Shown piece by piece: positions 27,675 to 39,124 of a stretch of DNA of 64,000 bases (its first letter is position 1; the number at the start of each line of letters is the position of its first letter). The position numbers and the translations under genes are program-made. A model generated the notes under the pieces. That model made no database searches, was not told where the DNA came from, and saw nothing but the letters and a program-made list of their open reading frames with translations. The DNA is taken from assembly GCA_963920635.1 (NCBI GenBank), contig OY987298.1, forward strand, positions 82,345,454-82,409,453, given 5' to 3'. Origin of the DNA: Pseudeuparius sepicola. Lineage: Eukaryota > Arthropoda > Insecta > Coleoptera > Anthribidae.

Positions 27675-27995
27675 TGAATAGTAAGTACATATGATTCAAT
27701 CATGTAAAGATTTTTAACCACAGTGGGGAGGACTACTAAAAAGAAAAATGCGAAAATATTTTTTTGCTGAAGTCTAAAACACGTAGCAAATAAACTTTCG
27801 TACCCCAGTAATTCAGCGCTCCGATATGCTATGTTGCTGCTTGTGCGCACTGCACAGTTATGGCGTACCGATGACCAGCCCACTCTCTAACAATCCCATA
27901 TAGCAAAATGACATTCTATGCATGTGCTATGTATATACATCAATGTACATAAATATGTATATTTTGGGAATATACAGAAATCTACATAGAACATT
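27675..27995. other. First intron sequence, no gene
   Basis: A/T-rich, with palindromic ATACATATGTATATTT-like repeats around 27930-27970. No ORF is supported. Confidence 0.4.
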
Positions 27996-28000
27996 CCCGG

Positions 28001-28461
28001 TGTTTCATCTTTTAATTTTATTTTTTTTTGTGAATTAATCTTCTTAAAGCCGGTTAATTTTTTTTGTAAATGATTTATTATTTCTTCTCTTTAAATTTTC
28101 TACAATTCGCCACGACTTTCTTTTAAAAAACCAAAAAGTTTCAAGAAAGAAGAGTGCCATTGAAAAAAATATATATATAGAAGAGTTGTCAAGAAGACAG
28201 AACATTTTTTTGGAAATTGAGTAATTGTCTTCAAGAAAATATTTTACTTTCAAGAACAATTATTTTTGTCCTGTATCATGCTAGCTACAAAGGATTCCGC
28301 CCGGCAGGCCTGCCAGAAGCATTACGATCCATAAAAAAGGTACAATTTTTATTAACTTTTGGTTTAAAGGTTTGTCGTGTTATTATTGGTTTAATCCTTG
28401 TGGATATATATTTTTTTTACTCAATTATTATTACAAATAACCGCATCACTGTTTCCATACA
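28001..28461 (+). repeat. BEL/Pao 5' LTR
   Basis: 461 bp, TGTTTCATC to CATACA. It is nearly identical to the right LTR, differing mainly in A/T runs (for example GTGAATTAATC against GTGAAAGCATTAATC) and ATCATGC against ATCGCGC near 28276/34496. A recent insertion is implied. Confidence 0.93.
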
Positions 28462-28463
28462 GT

Positions 28464-28484
28464 AATTTGGTCCTTCAAGCCGGA
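28464..28484 (+). promoter_or_regulatory. BEL/Pao primer-binding site
   Basis: The bases ATTTGGTCCTTCAAGCCGG just after the LTR are the primer-binding type typical of BEL/Pao elements. Confidence 0.6.
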
Positions 28485-28592
28485 TTTTAGAATTATTTTG
28501 CTTGAACCAAAGAAAATTATTTTTATACCTTAAAATTATTTTAACCTTTGTTGTTACCTGTTGTTACAGGTACTTTAGTGTCAATTTGATTA

Positions 28593-29218
28593 GTGTCCAA
28601 TTTTGTGGAACTCTGCCAATTTGACAATTTTTTGAGTATAAAATGTCTTAACAGCAACAAAATAAAAGCTTTAAGAAGCACACGCAATATTATTATCAAC
28701 AGGGTTAAAGAAATTGAGTGTATTGCCAAAGATCTTTGTATTGAATCAGATGAAGTTAAATTTGTAGAATTCAAACTTCGAGCAGAAAATTTACAAGTTT
28801 ACATAAAGAATTTCTAGACACGCATGTAAACATTGTATCCTTGTTGTCAGCTTCTCCAGATACAGATTTAAATTTAGAAGATACCATTCGTTCTGAATTC
28901 GAACAATGTTATTTTAATGTTAAAGTTATTTACGGTAAATATTTTGAAACTTTACATAAAGAAACTGTTTCATCCGAATCTAATGTGAAGTTGCCAAAAA
29001 TTTCTTTGCCTTCATTTAATAGAGATTTAAAAACATGGCCTAGCTTTATTGGTTTTTATAATGGTTTAATTCACAACAATTTTAAATGGTCTAAGCAAGA
29101 AAAATTCCAATATCTAGTTTCGAGCTTGTCTGGAGATGCTTCTTCTGTAATAAGAGCACTACCAGTCATTGCGGATAACTATGATATAGCTTATAATTCT
29201 TTAATTGCAAGATACTAA
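28593..29218 (+). pseudogene. BEL/Pao gag N-terminal half
   Basis: Two open pieces (28593-28817; 28841-29218) lie in different frames. The second carries VKLPKISLPSFNRDLKTWPS and FQYLVSSLSGDASSVIRALP, the DUF1759-type gag signature, and ends at an in-frame TAA. Confidence 0.85.
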
Positions 29219-30892
29219 AATAAGAGAATGTTGGCTAGTGCTTATTGGAAAGCAATGGTTGATTTTCCGAAAATTGTTGAGGCTTCTTCACAAAACTTAC
29301 GAAATGTGATCAATATATTTACTGAAAATGTGTCAGCTTTGAAAGTTTTAGAATTTCCGACAGAACATTGGGATTTTATTTTATTTAACATTTTGTTAGA
29401 AAAATTAGATGAAGATACAATTATGAAATTTGAATTGGAGCATGGTGAATTTGAAATCCCAACTTATAACCAGTTGATTTCATTTCTAGAAAGTCTATGC
29501 AAAGCTTTAGCTTCTTTTTTATTGCGAAAAGTTGTTTCAGATACTAGTCAGACAAAAAGAGTGGTTAAAACCGAGGTTAAAACCAATGCATCAAACTTTA
29601 AAAAGGCACATTCGACTTCAAGCTTTATGGTAGCTACTTCTAGTAATAATTTGAAATGTGTCTTATGCAAAAACTCTCATTCTATTTATTCTTGCCTGCA
29701 ATTAACATCAAAGTCACCACAGGAACGTTACAACGTAATAAAAGAACATCGTCTGTGTGTCAATTGTTTTAGTGCAAAACACCCGACTTTGAAATGTAAT
29801 TCCGGGAGCTCTTGCCATCGTTGCCATCACCTTCATCATACCATGCTTCACTTCAATGCACCAATGACTGTGACTTCTAATAATAGCATTCCTAACCACA
29901 ATAATTTACCTTTAGCAGATTTTTCTTCGGGGGCTACTTCGCAGCCTAATGACCCCTCTTCATCGGCATCTTCTAATAACCCACAACTTACATTTTTTAC
30001 AAATTCCTTATTACCAAAGACACTATTGTCTACGGCTATAATAGCAGTCTTAGATGTGTATGGTAAAACGCACAAAATTCGTGTTGTGATTGACCCTGGT
30101 AGTATGTCATCACTTATCACGGAAAAATGTTTTAATCGTCTTAGATTACGTCGATCTGCTTTTAATGTTCCCATGTATGGCTTAGGTAACTCTTTCATAG
30201 CTGCTTCAAAAGGACTTACAAATATTCAATTTCATGGTATTTACAAAGATAAAACTCCTTATGATACTACAATGTTGATTGTACCTAAAATTTCTGGAAA
30301 TTTACCGTATTTCCATTTCAAAAAGCGCAATTGGCCACATATACAAAGTTTGACTCTTGCGGATCCAGATTTCAATAACCCAGCACCTGTTGAAATGCTT
30401 TTAGGAGCAGACATTTATGGTCTTGTTTTAAGATCAGGTCGATCAATCGGACAACCAGATGAACCAATTGCTCGGGAAACTTGTCTAGGGTGGATTTTGA
30501 CTGGAAAAATAGATTGTTTGTTCAAATCCACCCCATTTATTAACCCACCCACTTCTTTGTTTGTGGATACTATGCAAGCAATTGATTCTTCAATTCAGAG
30601 GTTTTGGGAGTTAGAGGAAGTACCTCAAGTTCCCAAATTCTTATCTTCTGAAGATGAACGTTGTGAAAGGTCCTTCGTGCAAACACATTTTAGAGATGAT
30701 ATGGGACGATTCAATGTATCCTTACCATTCCGTGATTCGGAACCTTTTTTTGTTAATTCACGGTCAGTTGCTTTGCGTCGTTATTTTTCTTTGGAACGTC
30801 GTTTACTACATGATTCTTCCCTTCATAATTCATATTCTGAATTTATTTTAGATTACCTGCGCAATGAACAAATGGAGGTCCAAAACCTGTAG
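29219..30892 (+). pseudogene. BEL/Pao gag C-terminus, zinc knuckles and protease
   Basis: The frame continues from gag after the TAA. It contains Cys/His knuckles CVLCKNSHSIYSC, CVNCFSAKHPTLKC and CHRCHHLHHTMLH, then the aspartic protease region with IRVVIDPGSMSSLI (Asp-Pro-Gly-Ser where Asp-Ser-Gly is usual, a likely inactivating change) and EMLLGADIYG. A one-base shift near 30872 separates it from RT. Confidence 0.88.
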
Positions 30893-30903
30893 ATGAATCT
30901 CAA

Positions 30904-31551
30904 ATGCAAAAATGTTACTATATTCCGCATCATTGTGTTATTAAGCCAGAAAGTACTACCACTAAGTTGAGGGTAGTATTTGATGCTTCCACCAAAAATG
31001 GAGAATTTTCTTTAAATGACCATCTTTTAACTGGTCCAAAATTACACAAAGATTTACATACAATTCTTCTTAATTTTCGCATTCATCCTATAGTTTTTAC
31101 CGCAGATATAAAACAAATGTATCGTCAAATAAAGGTTGTACCTGATCATCAAGATTATCAACGAATTTTGTGGAAATTTTCAGAAGATGAACCAGTAAAG
31201 GATTATCGTATTATGGTTGTCACTTTTGGCATGAATTGTTCGCCTTACTTGGCTTTAAGATGCATCGATCAACTCGCAAAAGAAGGTGAGCATACTTTTC
31301 CAAATGCATGTCACATTTTGAAAAATCAAATTTATGTGGATGATATAGTGTGCGGATGTTCAACAGTTAAAGAGGCCATATCTTTAAAAGAAGAATTAAT
31401 AACCCTGCTCGATAAAGGTGGTTTTGAGTTACGCAAATGGATGAGCAATGCTCCCGACTTGCTTGACACTATTTCCAAAGATTTGAAAGAAACTTGTTTG
31501 TCTTTTGACAAGGAAACTGATTCCAGCATAAAAATTTTGGGTCTTCGATGA
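30904..31551 (+). pseudogene. BEL/Pao reverse transcriptase
   Basis: Shows TTKLRVVFDASTKNGE, IVFTADIKQMYRQI and the catalytic IYVDDIVCG, then FELRKWMSNAPDLL. It ends at a TGA (31549-31551), after which the same frame continues with NPVADVFSYHLKPL before a further shift near 31600. Confidence 0.92.
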
Positions 31552-31684
31552 AATCCAGTTGCTGATGTATTTTCTTACCATTTAAAACCTTTGTTTTCCA
31601 TGTACAAAACGCACTATTCTTTCATCTATTGCTCGCATTTTAGATCCTTTAGGGTTTCTTGCACCTTTAACACTTTTTGCTAAA

Positions 31685-32611
31685 TTGTTAATGCAACACT
31701 TATGGTCAAGAAAAGTTGAATGGGATCAAAATCCTCCTGAAGATACCATTAAAAAAAGGACTCAATATAATGAAGAATTTTATCTTCTTTCTTCTGTTAA
31801 AATTCCGCGACAACTTTATCAGTCGACTTCTGAAATAATAGAAGTACACGCATTTGGTGATGCAAGTGAACGAGGTTACGGTTGTGTTATATATTTTCGA
31901 ATTTTAAATGCTTCGGGATCTATATCTATATCTTTAGTTTGTGCCAAATCTAAAGTCGCTCCTTTAAAGAAAGTATCCTTGCCGCGTTTGGAGCTGTGTG
32001 CAGCAGTTCTTGTATCTAAATTATTACAATTTGTTTTGAAAACTTATTCAAATATCAAATTTGATAAGATTTTTGCTTGGTCAGATTCCACTGTCACCTT
32101 AAACTGGATTAATTCTTCTCCACATAGGTGGAAGACCTTTGTTGCAAACCGCGTTTCTTTCATACAAGATATTATTCCTTCTTCACACTGGCAGTATGTT
32201 CTAGGTACATCTAACCCTGCTGATTGTGCTTCTAGAGGTATGCTTCCTGCGGAGTTGGTAAACTTTCTCCCATGGTGGGCGGGGCCAGAATGGCTGTCAC
32301 TTCCAAATTCATCTTGGCCTAATTTTGAAGCTTCTTCTGAAGAACTTCCCCTTGATTTGCTTGAAGAAAGAAACATTGTTTTACTTTCAACTTCAAATCA
32401 TGAAGCCATTGATATTCTTTTTGGTAAATTTTCTACGTTTTCCAAAATTTTACGGATCACCTCCTACATCATACGGTTTATACATAATACAAAGCATCCT
32501 TACGAAAAAAGGTTAAATGGCGTTATCACTAATTTGGAATTAACAAAAGCATTGTTGTACTTGGTGAAATATGTTCAAAGTAAAGTTTTTGCTAGTGATA
32601 TCACAGACTAA
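31685..32611 (+). pseudogene. BEL/Pao RNase H-like domain
   Basis: Contains HAFGDASERGYGCVIYF, KKVSLPRLELCAAVLVSKL, IFAWSDSTVTLNWI and VLGTSNPADCASRG, the standard Pao RNase H/tether sequence. Coding is cut by the 261-bp insertion at 32602. Confidence 0.92.
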
Positions 32612-32862
32612 CGAGTAATACAGACAAATCCTTAGCGACATGTGTCAAAAGGAGGCTCGCTTTTTAGCGAAATATCTTCTGACTACATGAATAATGTGCA
32701 TTTTATTTGATTGTACGTTAATCTACATAGCGAAGAGATTGCATTAGAACTAAATTTATGCTTAAAATGCTGTCTGCCTTTCTGTAAATTGAAATGGAGG
32801 CTCGCTTATTTCTGACACATGTCCGTAAGGGCGCTTCTGTTGCAAAGCCTATTTATTCTGTG
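32602..32862. mobile_element. 261-bp non-autonomous DNA transposon with CACAGA ends
   Basis: It begins CACAGACTAACGAGTAATACAGAC and ends ATTTATTCTGTG, flanked by a 7-bp duplication GTGATAT (before 32602 and after 32862). Internal GGAGGCTCGC and TGACACATGTC repeats lie near both ends. It interrupts the BEL/Pao pol gene, so it is younger. A related end, CACAGATTAAACGAGTAACAGAC, is at 38057. The end motif and duplication length suggest a P-like family, but this is not proven. Confidence 0.75.
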
Positions 32863-32939
32863 GTGATATTTCTAAAATTAGAAGAAATCAACCTTGTTCT
32901 AAACCCTTACGAAAATTATGTCCTTTTCTAGACGAACAG

Positions 32940-34124
32940 GATGTATTAAGAGTGGGTGGTTGACTTAGTCATGCTAATTTACCTTTTGATGAGAAACATC
33001 CAGCTCTTTTACCAAAACATCATAGATTAACAGAGTTAATTGTTCAACATTTTCACCGCATATACTTTCACCCTGGAGTACAAACATTGCACTATTTATT
33101 GAGGCAACAATTTTGGATATTGTCGGCTAAATATGTCATTAAGCGTTGTCTTTTTAAATGCTATGAATGTTTCCGAGTAAATCCTCACCCTGCTGTTGCA
33201 AAAATGTCAGATTTACCTTCTTATCGAGTTTCTCAAATTAGAGCATTTCAATGTGTGGGTGTTGATTTTGGAGGTCCATTTAAAATTACTTTTGGAAAAT
33301 CAAAGGGTGCCAAAATAAGTAAAGCATATATTTGTTTATTTGTATGCTGTTCAACAAAAGCTCTTCACCTTGAACTTGTTTCCGATTTATCAACAAATGC
33401 ATTTTTGTGTGCATTGCGAAGATTTATTGCACGTAGGGGGCATTGTTTTGAAATTCATTCTGATCAAGGCACAAATTTTACAGGGGCAGCTAGATATCTT
33501 AAGGGTTGTTTTCAAAATGCTTTGGAAGCTGAAAATTTTAAATGGGTTTTCATTCCTCCCGCATCCCCTCATTTCGGAGGATTGTGGTAAGCGGGAATAA
33601 AAAATGTAAAAACACATTTAAATCGTGTCTTAGGGGATCAAATTTTGACATACGAAGAGTTTAATACCGTCTTGATCCAAATAGAGTCAATTCTTAATTC
33701 AAGACCTCTTTGTGAAATTAGTTCCGATCCAAATGATTTGATGCCTCTTTCACCTGGTCATTTTCTTACCTTAGCACCGCTTTCAGAAATACCAGACCAG
33801 GATTTAACCTTAAAAAACATCAATCGATTAAATCGTTGGCAACTTCTCATTAGATTACAACAAGATTTTTGGAAACGATGGCATCAAGAGTATCTTCATA
33901 CGCTTTATCAAAGATCTAAATGGTATGATAATACTGAAAACATAAAAGTAGGTACATTGGTGGCTATAAAAAATGAACTTACCAATCCTCTTCAATGGCG
34001 TACTGGACGGATTATAGAAGTTCATCCAGGTACGGATGGAATTGTGCGTATAGCATCTGTACTCACTAAAAATGGCATTTTAAAGAGGTCCATAACAAAA
34101 TTATGCCCTTTTCCCTCATATTAG
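32940..34124 (+). pseudogene. BEL/Pao integrase
   Basis: The zinc-binding part (HFHRIYFHPG, then CLFKCYEC) is followed by the first catalytic Asp in VGVDFGGPF and the second in IHSDQGTNFTGAA. The segment PHFGGLW is followed by a TAA (33588-33590) at the exact place of the catalytic Glu. The same frame resumes and runs to a DUF5641-like end with RLQQDFWKRWHQEYL and VKVGTL-like residues. An upstream TGA interrupts the zinc-finger start (about 32963). Confidence 0.92.
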
Positions 34125-34211
34125 CATTAACTCCTTGTTCACATTTTTGTTATAACTAATTTCTTATTGTGATACTCCACAGAAAATACTAATGTATTTT
34201 GGTGGGCGGTA

Positions 34212-34680
34212 TGTTTCATCTTTTAATTTTTTTTTTTTGTGAAAGCATTAATCTTCTTAAAGCCGGTTAATTTTTTTTGTAAATGATTTATTATTTCTTC
34301 TCTTTAAATTTTCTACAATTCGCCACGACTTTCTTTTAAAAAACCAAAAAGTTTCAAGAAAGAAGAGTGCCATTGAAAAAAAAAATATATATATATATAG
34401 AAGAGTTGTCAAGAAGACAGAACATTTTTTTGGAAATTGAGTAATTGTCTTCAAGAAAATATTTTACTTTCAAGAACAATTATTTTTGTCCTGTATCGCG
34501 CTAGCTACAAAGGATTCCGCCCGGCAGGCCTGCCAGAAGCATTACGATCCATAAAAAAGGTACAATTTTTATTAACTTTTGGTATAAAGGTTTGTCGTGT
34601 TATTATTGGTTTAATCCTTGTGGATATATTTTTTTTTACTCAATTATTATTACAAAGAACCGCATCACTGTTTCCATACA
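34212..34680 (+). repeat. BEL/Pao 3' LTR
   Basis: 469 bp, TGTTTCATC to CATACA. The 8-base length difference from the left LTR is due to A/T-run changes and a short insertion. Confidence 0.93.
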
Positions 34681-34786
34681 CCCGGTATATACAATTGTCC
34701 CCTAAATGTATGTGCAATTTCATATTCATAGCACATACATATTATATGTACATCCCAGGAATTACACGTGGACGTACAGGGTTATT

Positions 34787-36695
34787 CACTGAGAATTAGC
34801 CCCCCACCTAACTTTTTTGTTTTTTAAGATAAAAGGGTGATTCAAAAAACAAAATCAATGGTTGGGCGAATACTTTTTATGCCATGACCGTTTAGTGTAC
34901 AGGGTGTTCAAAAAAAGAAGGACGAATGGCAACTTAATTTTTTTAAATGGAACACCCTGTATATTATTGGATTTTTGAAATCTGCTCATTAAGGCAATCA
35001 AACTGATATTAAACTTTGTGGCATTATCTTTTTCCGTTTTTGAAAAATTCCGTATTCAAATTTTGTACTAAATTTATTTAACTCGAAGTTGTGGATCTCG
35101 TGATAAAGATAGACGATCAATGTAATAACGAAAAATATTTGTTTTAAACAGGAGAGTAATATAGTAAAACTCCAAAATGTTTAGGAGCTTTTACGATTTT
35201 CCTGAAATTCTTTAATTCGAGAATATAATCAGTAAAATTTGAAAAGGCTCCTAAACATTTTGGAGTTTCACTATATTACTCTCTTGTTTAAAACAAATAT
35301 TTTTCGTTATTACATTGATCCAGTGGCGGCGATAAGGATTTGGAGGCCCCCCCGCCAAATTTTACCAGGATGCATACATGTGGTAATAAAATATGGAAAT
35401 ACCGAAATTTTGGCTAAGATGCTAAATTATAAGAAAATAGCTCAGATATATAACTTTAATTTTAAGTTTTTCTATACCTACCTGGAAAATGTTCTTTCTG
35501 TATTATAGCATTGAGTAAAGGATATATATTCTGTATGGGGTATAGAATATATATCCTTTACTCAATGATTATCGCGAGTATTATAGCGTAGCTTAACAAA
35601 ATCTGGGCATGTCTAATGTCTCACATTTTATTTTATAAATGGGACATGATTTAATATTACGTAATAATATATTTATCTTGATATTTATATTAGAAAATAT
35701 TTTCCAAAGAAAAATATTTATTAAGTAGGTATAATAAAAGGGGCTCCGCCACTCCGAATAATACAAATACCCTTATCTACTAATTGCCAAATTTAAAATC
35801 TTACCATTGCTAAAATCTTTCTGGTTTTAGTAAAAAAAAAATCACGTGACGTCGCAGATTTGATGTACCTATTGGTTGTATGAAAATGGAAAATTCTGCT
35901 ATTTGTCCTAATAATACGCCAATTTTTTAAGCTAAAACGGAGCTACCAAAGCCGGGACCGACGGCATACTAAACCCCCTAATCTCAAAATGGCTCATAAC
36001 TTGGAAGAAAAAATAAATTAAAAATTTGATTTAAAAAAAGCTCTTTTACTAGTGTTGAAGTATAAATTAATTTCAGAAAAATTGATCTAAAGTCAATTGG
36101 CGCTATCTGCTACAAACACACAACCGCATTTTATTTTCGTGTTTTTCGGGGTGTTTTAATAATTTCCTAACAATCTGCTAATAGTTTCCTGAAATAAAAA
36201 TCTTCTAAGTCGTTTGGTCGACACCGATTTTCAGCCTAATAGCGTTAATATTTTGCAAAAATTAATATTAGTGGATAGATCAGTTTTTAGGGGCCCCTTT
36301 CGGAGCTGGGGCCCCCCCGCACGGCGGGCTCTGCGGGCGCCTTATCGCCGCCAGTGCATTGATCGTTTATCTTTATCACGAGATCCACAAATTCGAGTTA
36401 AATAAATTTAGTATAAAATTTTAATACGGAATTTTTCAAAAACTGAAAAAGATAATGCCAGAAAGTTTAATACCGTTTTGATTGCCTTGATGAGCAGATT
36501 TCAAAAATCCAATAATATACAGGGTGTTCCATTTAAAAAAATTAAGTTGCCATTGGTCCTACTTTTTTGGAACATCCTGTACACTAAACGGTCATGGCAT
36601 AAAAAAGTATTCGCCCAACCAATGATTTTGTTTTTTGAATCACCCTTTTATCTTAAAAAACAAAAAAGTTAGGTGGGGGCTAATTCTCAGTGAAT
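34787..36695. repeat. Nested inverted-repeat element interrupted by a hAT-like MITE
   Basis: Arms of about 370 bp (34787-35155 and about 36358-36695) are mirror images, starting TCACTGAGAATTAGCCCC and ending with its complement. They include paired ACAGGGTGTTC ends. Part of the left arm is followed by its own hairpin (35129-35320, CTCCAAAATGTTTAGGAG and complement). The centre is occupied by the hAT-type insertion at 35321-36356. Confidence 0.85.
35321..36356. mobile_element. hAT-type MITE, 1.04 kb, with 8-bp target duplication
   Basis: The ends are CAGTGGCGGCGATAAGG and CCTTATCGCCGCCAGTG (one mismatch), with CATTGATC duplicated at 35313-35320 and 36357-36364. An 8-bp duplication and CAGTGGCG ends are typical of hAT elements. 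There is no transposase. Inside, 35508-35568 is a hairpin (CATTGAGTAAAGGATATATATTC and complement). Confidence 0.88.
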
Positions 36696-36960
36696 GAAAA
36701 CATATGTACATTTTCAGAACATTCAGGATTGTCCTTTTATGGATATCCATATGAGGGAGGGAGGGGATGGAATACAGGCGCACAAAAACAATGTAAAATT
36801 TAAAAATACATTTATTTATAATTTAACATTTATTTCTTCGTCACCACTCATCCTGCTCTTGCTTCCTAAAATATACTATAAAAGACTTCATTCAAGTATT
36901 TATTTCTTCGCCACCGCTCATCTCTGCTCTTGCTTCCTAAAATATACGTTTTATAAAAGC

Positions 36961-37152
36961 ATTGAGTAAAATATTTTACCTATGAAGGAACAACAGCTGT
37001 CAAATTGTCGATCTTTGAACAAAATACGCACAAAGGATATTATCTTGCATTTAATTCATTTTTTCTCCAATGGATAGCGACAGGCTACTTCAGCAACAAA
37101 ATTGGTCAAATTTGACAGCCGTTGTTTCTCTTATGATATTTTACTGAATGAT
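36961..37152. repeat. CATTGAGTAAAATAT inverted-repeat MITE
   Basis: Begins CATTGAGTAAAATATTTTACC and ends with GATATTTTACTGAATG. The inner arms share AACAACAGCTGTCAAATT and its complement. A second member is at about 40237-40460. Confidence 0.65.
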
Positions 37153-37161
37153 AAAACATAT

Positions 37162-37428
37162 AAAGCTGGATTTATAGATCGACGTAACGTAACCGTAACG
37201 CAACCGTAAAAAGTTGAAATATACTAAAATAGACGTGGCAATTTATAAATTCACTTAACGTATGCCGTAATGTTTCCGTAAGAAATTCGTCAACTTTTAA
37301 TTTTTTACGTTATGTTCTTACGTTTGACTAATGGAAACATTGGATTGCTCTTTAGGTTAGCGCTACGTTACGGCTGCGTTACGGTTACGTTACGTCAATC
37401 TAATAAAATCCAGCTTTAGAGTTGATTT
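37162..37428. repeat. MITE with AAAGCTGGATTTAT ends and GTAACG arrays
   Basis: AAAGCTGGATTTATAGAT at 37162 pairs with ATCTAATAAAATCCAGCTTT-like sequence ending at 37428. Both arms carry ACGTAACGTAACCGTAACGC-type repeats in opposite orientation. Confidence 0.7.
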
Positions 37429-37470
37429 GACATATTAATAACTACGCACCTTTAGCATGAAACTGAACCA

Positions 37471-37938
37471 CTCTATACAGGGTGAGTTTTTTGATGATCA
37501 GTATCTGGGGATCTCGGAAACTAGCGGAGGTAGAAGGAAGATTAAATGGGGAAAGAATTGCAGTTTTGTGGACCCAATTTAACGCGCCTTGAGGATTTTT
37601 GAAAAAGTCATGGCTTTCTAGATATTTTGAGAAAACGAAATTTTTGCGATATTTATTCTAATCCACATAGCTTTGTTGTTTCTGATTTTAGATAAAAAGT
37701 GTAAATACCAAAATTGAATTGTGTCCCCAATGCGGTTATCATGTCCTTTCCGCGACAGCTGCCATTTTCGAAAACACAAGTTCGCGTCATTCTCGAAAAT
37801 TGCAGCACGGAAAGTAGGACATGATAACCGCATTGGGAACAATTCCCTCCAACTTTTTATCTAAAATCAGAAACAACGAAGCTATGTTTGCTAGTTTCCG
37901 AGATCCCCATACTGATCATAAAAAAAACTCACCCTGTA
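37471..37938. repeat. MITE with TACAGGGTGAGTTTTTT ends
   Basis: TATACAGGGTGAGTTTTTTGATGATCAGTAT mirrors ATACTGATCATAAAAAAAACTCACCCTGTATA. The arms extend about 110 bp and more around an inner GTCCTTTCCGCGACAGCTGCC and its relative. Flanked by TA. Confidence 0.8.
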
Positions 37939-39124
37939 TAAACTATAGTGGATATAGCTGGTAGGAATGTATTTTTCATTGTTTTTATAAATCATGCACA
38001 TGACTGATTGACTATCATTTAGAAATTGTTAATTTTTACAGCTGTTACTTCTATCACAGATTAAACGAGTAACAGACAACTTCTTACTGACATAGGTATC
38101 AAAACAAAATGTGCTTTAGTTCAAGTATCTTCCAACTTTATTTGTTTTTACGTTTATGCACATTGCAAAAATGATTTTTTGCGATACACCTTTTATAGAG
38201 GGTTACTGAAAATCTGTAACTGCTGTATTTTTGCGAGAAACCAGTAATAAGGGAAGTGGTGACTACACGATCGTATGACGTTATTGTTTTCATAAACGGT
38301 ATCAAATTCTATAACTCGAGTTAGAACTTGGTTTACTGCCGGTTACTCGACTATATATTTTTTTTTGTTTAAATAAAGATAAGGGACCAATCCCCTACAG
38401 CCCCTTATACATGTTAATAAACTGACAGGTAGAAACTTAAGGATAATATAGTAGGTAGTTCATAGTATAAATAGAATAGGTTAGGAATAAGTAGATTAGA
38501 CTTGACTTTAGATGTTTTGTGCTAGCGAAAACATAACCTGCGAAACTTGACTTTAGGTATTTTGTGTTAGACCAAGCAACTAGTAGCATCAGAATAGTTT
38601 TAATACTGATTTTTTTATTTTTTTGTTCTCATAACCGTTTCATATTTTCGACAAGCAACAGTAACCGATAGTGGAAGTAAATTTTGACATAAATATACAA
38701 AGAATAGTTAGTGGTACGTTAAATGTGTATTGTAGCAAAAAATGCATTTAACAGATTATACTACAATACAACCAAATCTATTTTTAAAATATTATAGCTA
38801 TTTTCTGTAAATATGTAAATGGGGATTTGCATATTTTTGACATATAACATTAAGGAGACCTGTTGCGAAACTATTAAGAAGTGTCAGTAGAGGGATTATT
38901 GCAATGTTGAAGAGCTTAAGATAACACCTGGACCTTTTTGAGAAAAATAAATTCAAAAATTTTCACATCCATAAATTTGTTTTACAATGATTACAAGTTG
39001 CCCTCTGGAGTGCCAAAAGGTCCAGTTGGCGCGTCTTCAGCCATGGAATATATATCTATTAAATAATACTTGATCTGGTAAGTATTCAATAGTTCACACA
39101 TACTTATTTGACCAAATTTCTAAC
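37939..39124. other. Intron sequence with a CACAGATTAAACGAG end
   Basis: A TCACAGATTAAACGAGTAACAGACAAC end of the same family as 32602 is at 38057; its partner end is not seen. A run of A/T-rich sequence continues to 39124. No gene is supported. Confidence 0.45.

Larger units (their letters stand above)
28001..34680 (+). mobile_element. Full-length BEL/Pao LTR retrotransposon
   Basis: It is flanked by a 5-bp duplication CCCGG (27996-28000 and 34681-34685). LTRs begin TGTTTCATC and end CATACA. Next to the left LTR is the primer-binding site; a purine-rich GGTGGGCGGTA precedes the right LTR. Internal order is gag, protease, RT, RNase H, integrase, as in BEL/Pao. Several stops and frameshifts and an insertion at 32602 make it inactive. 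Confidence 0.95.

Noticed and set aside
27671..27883. Minus-strand 70-aa frame after DAD1 exon 1
   Set aside because: No domain or splice context; within the start of the intron.
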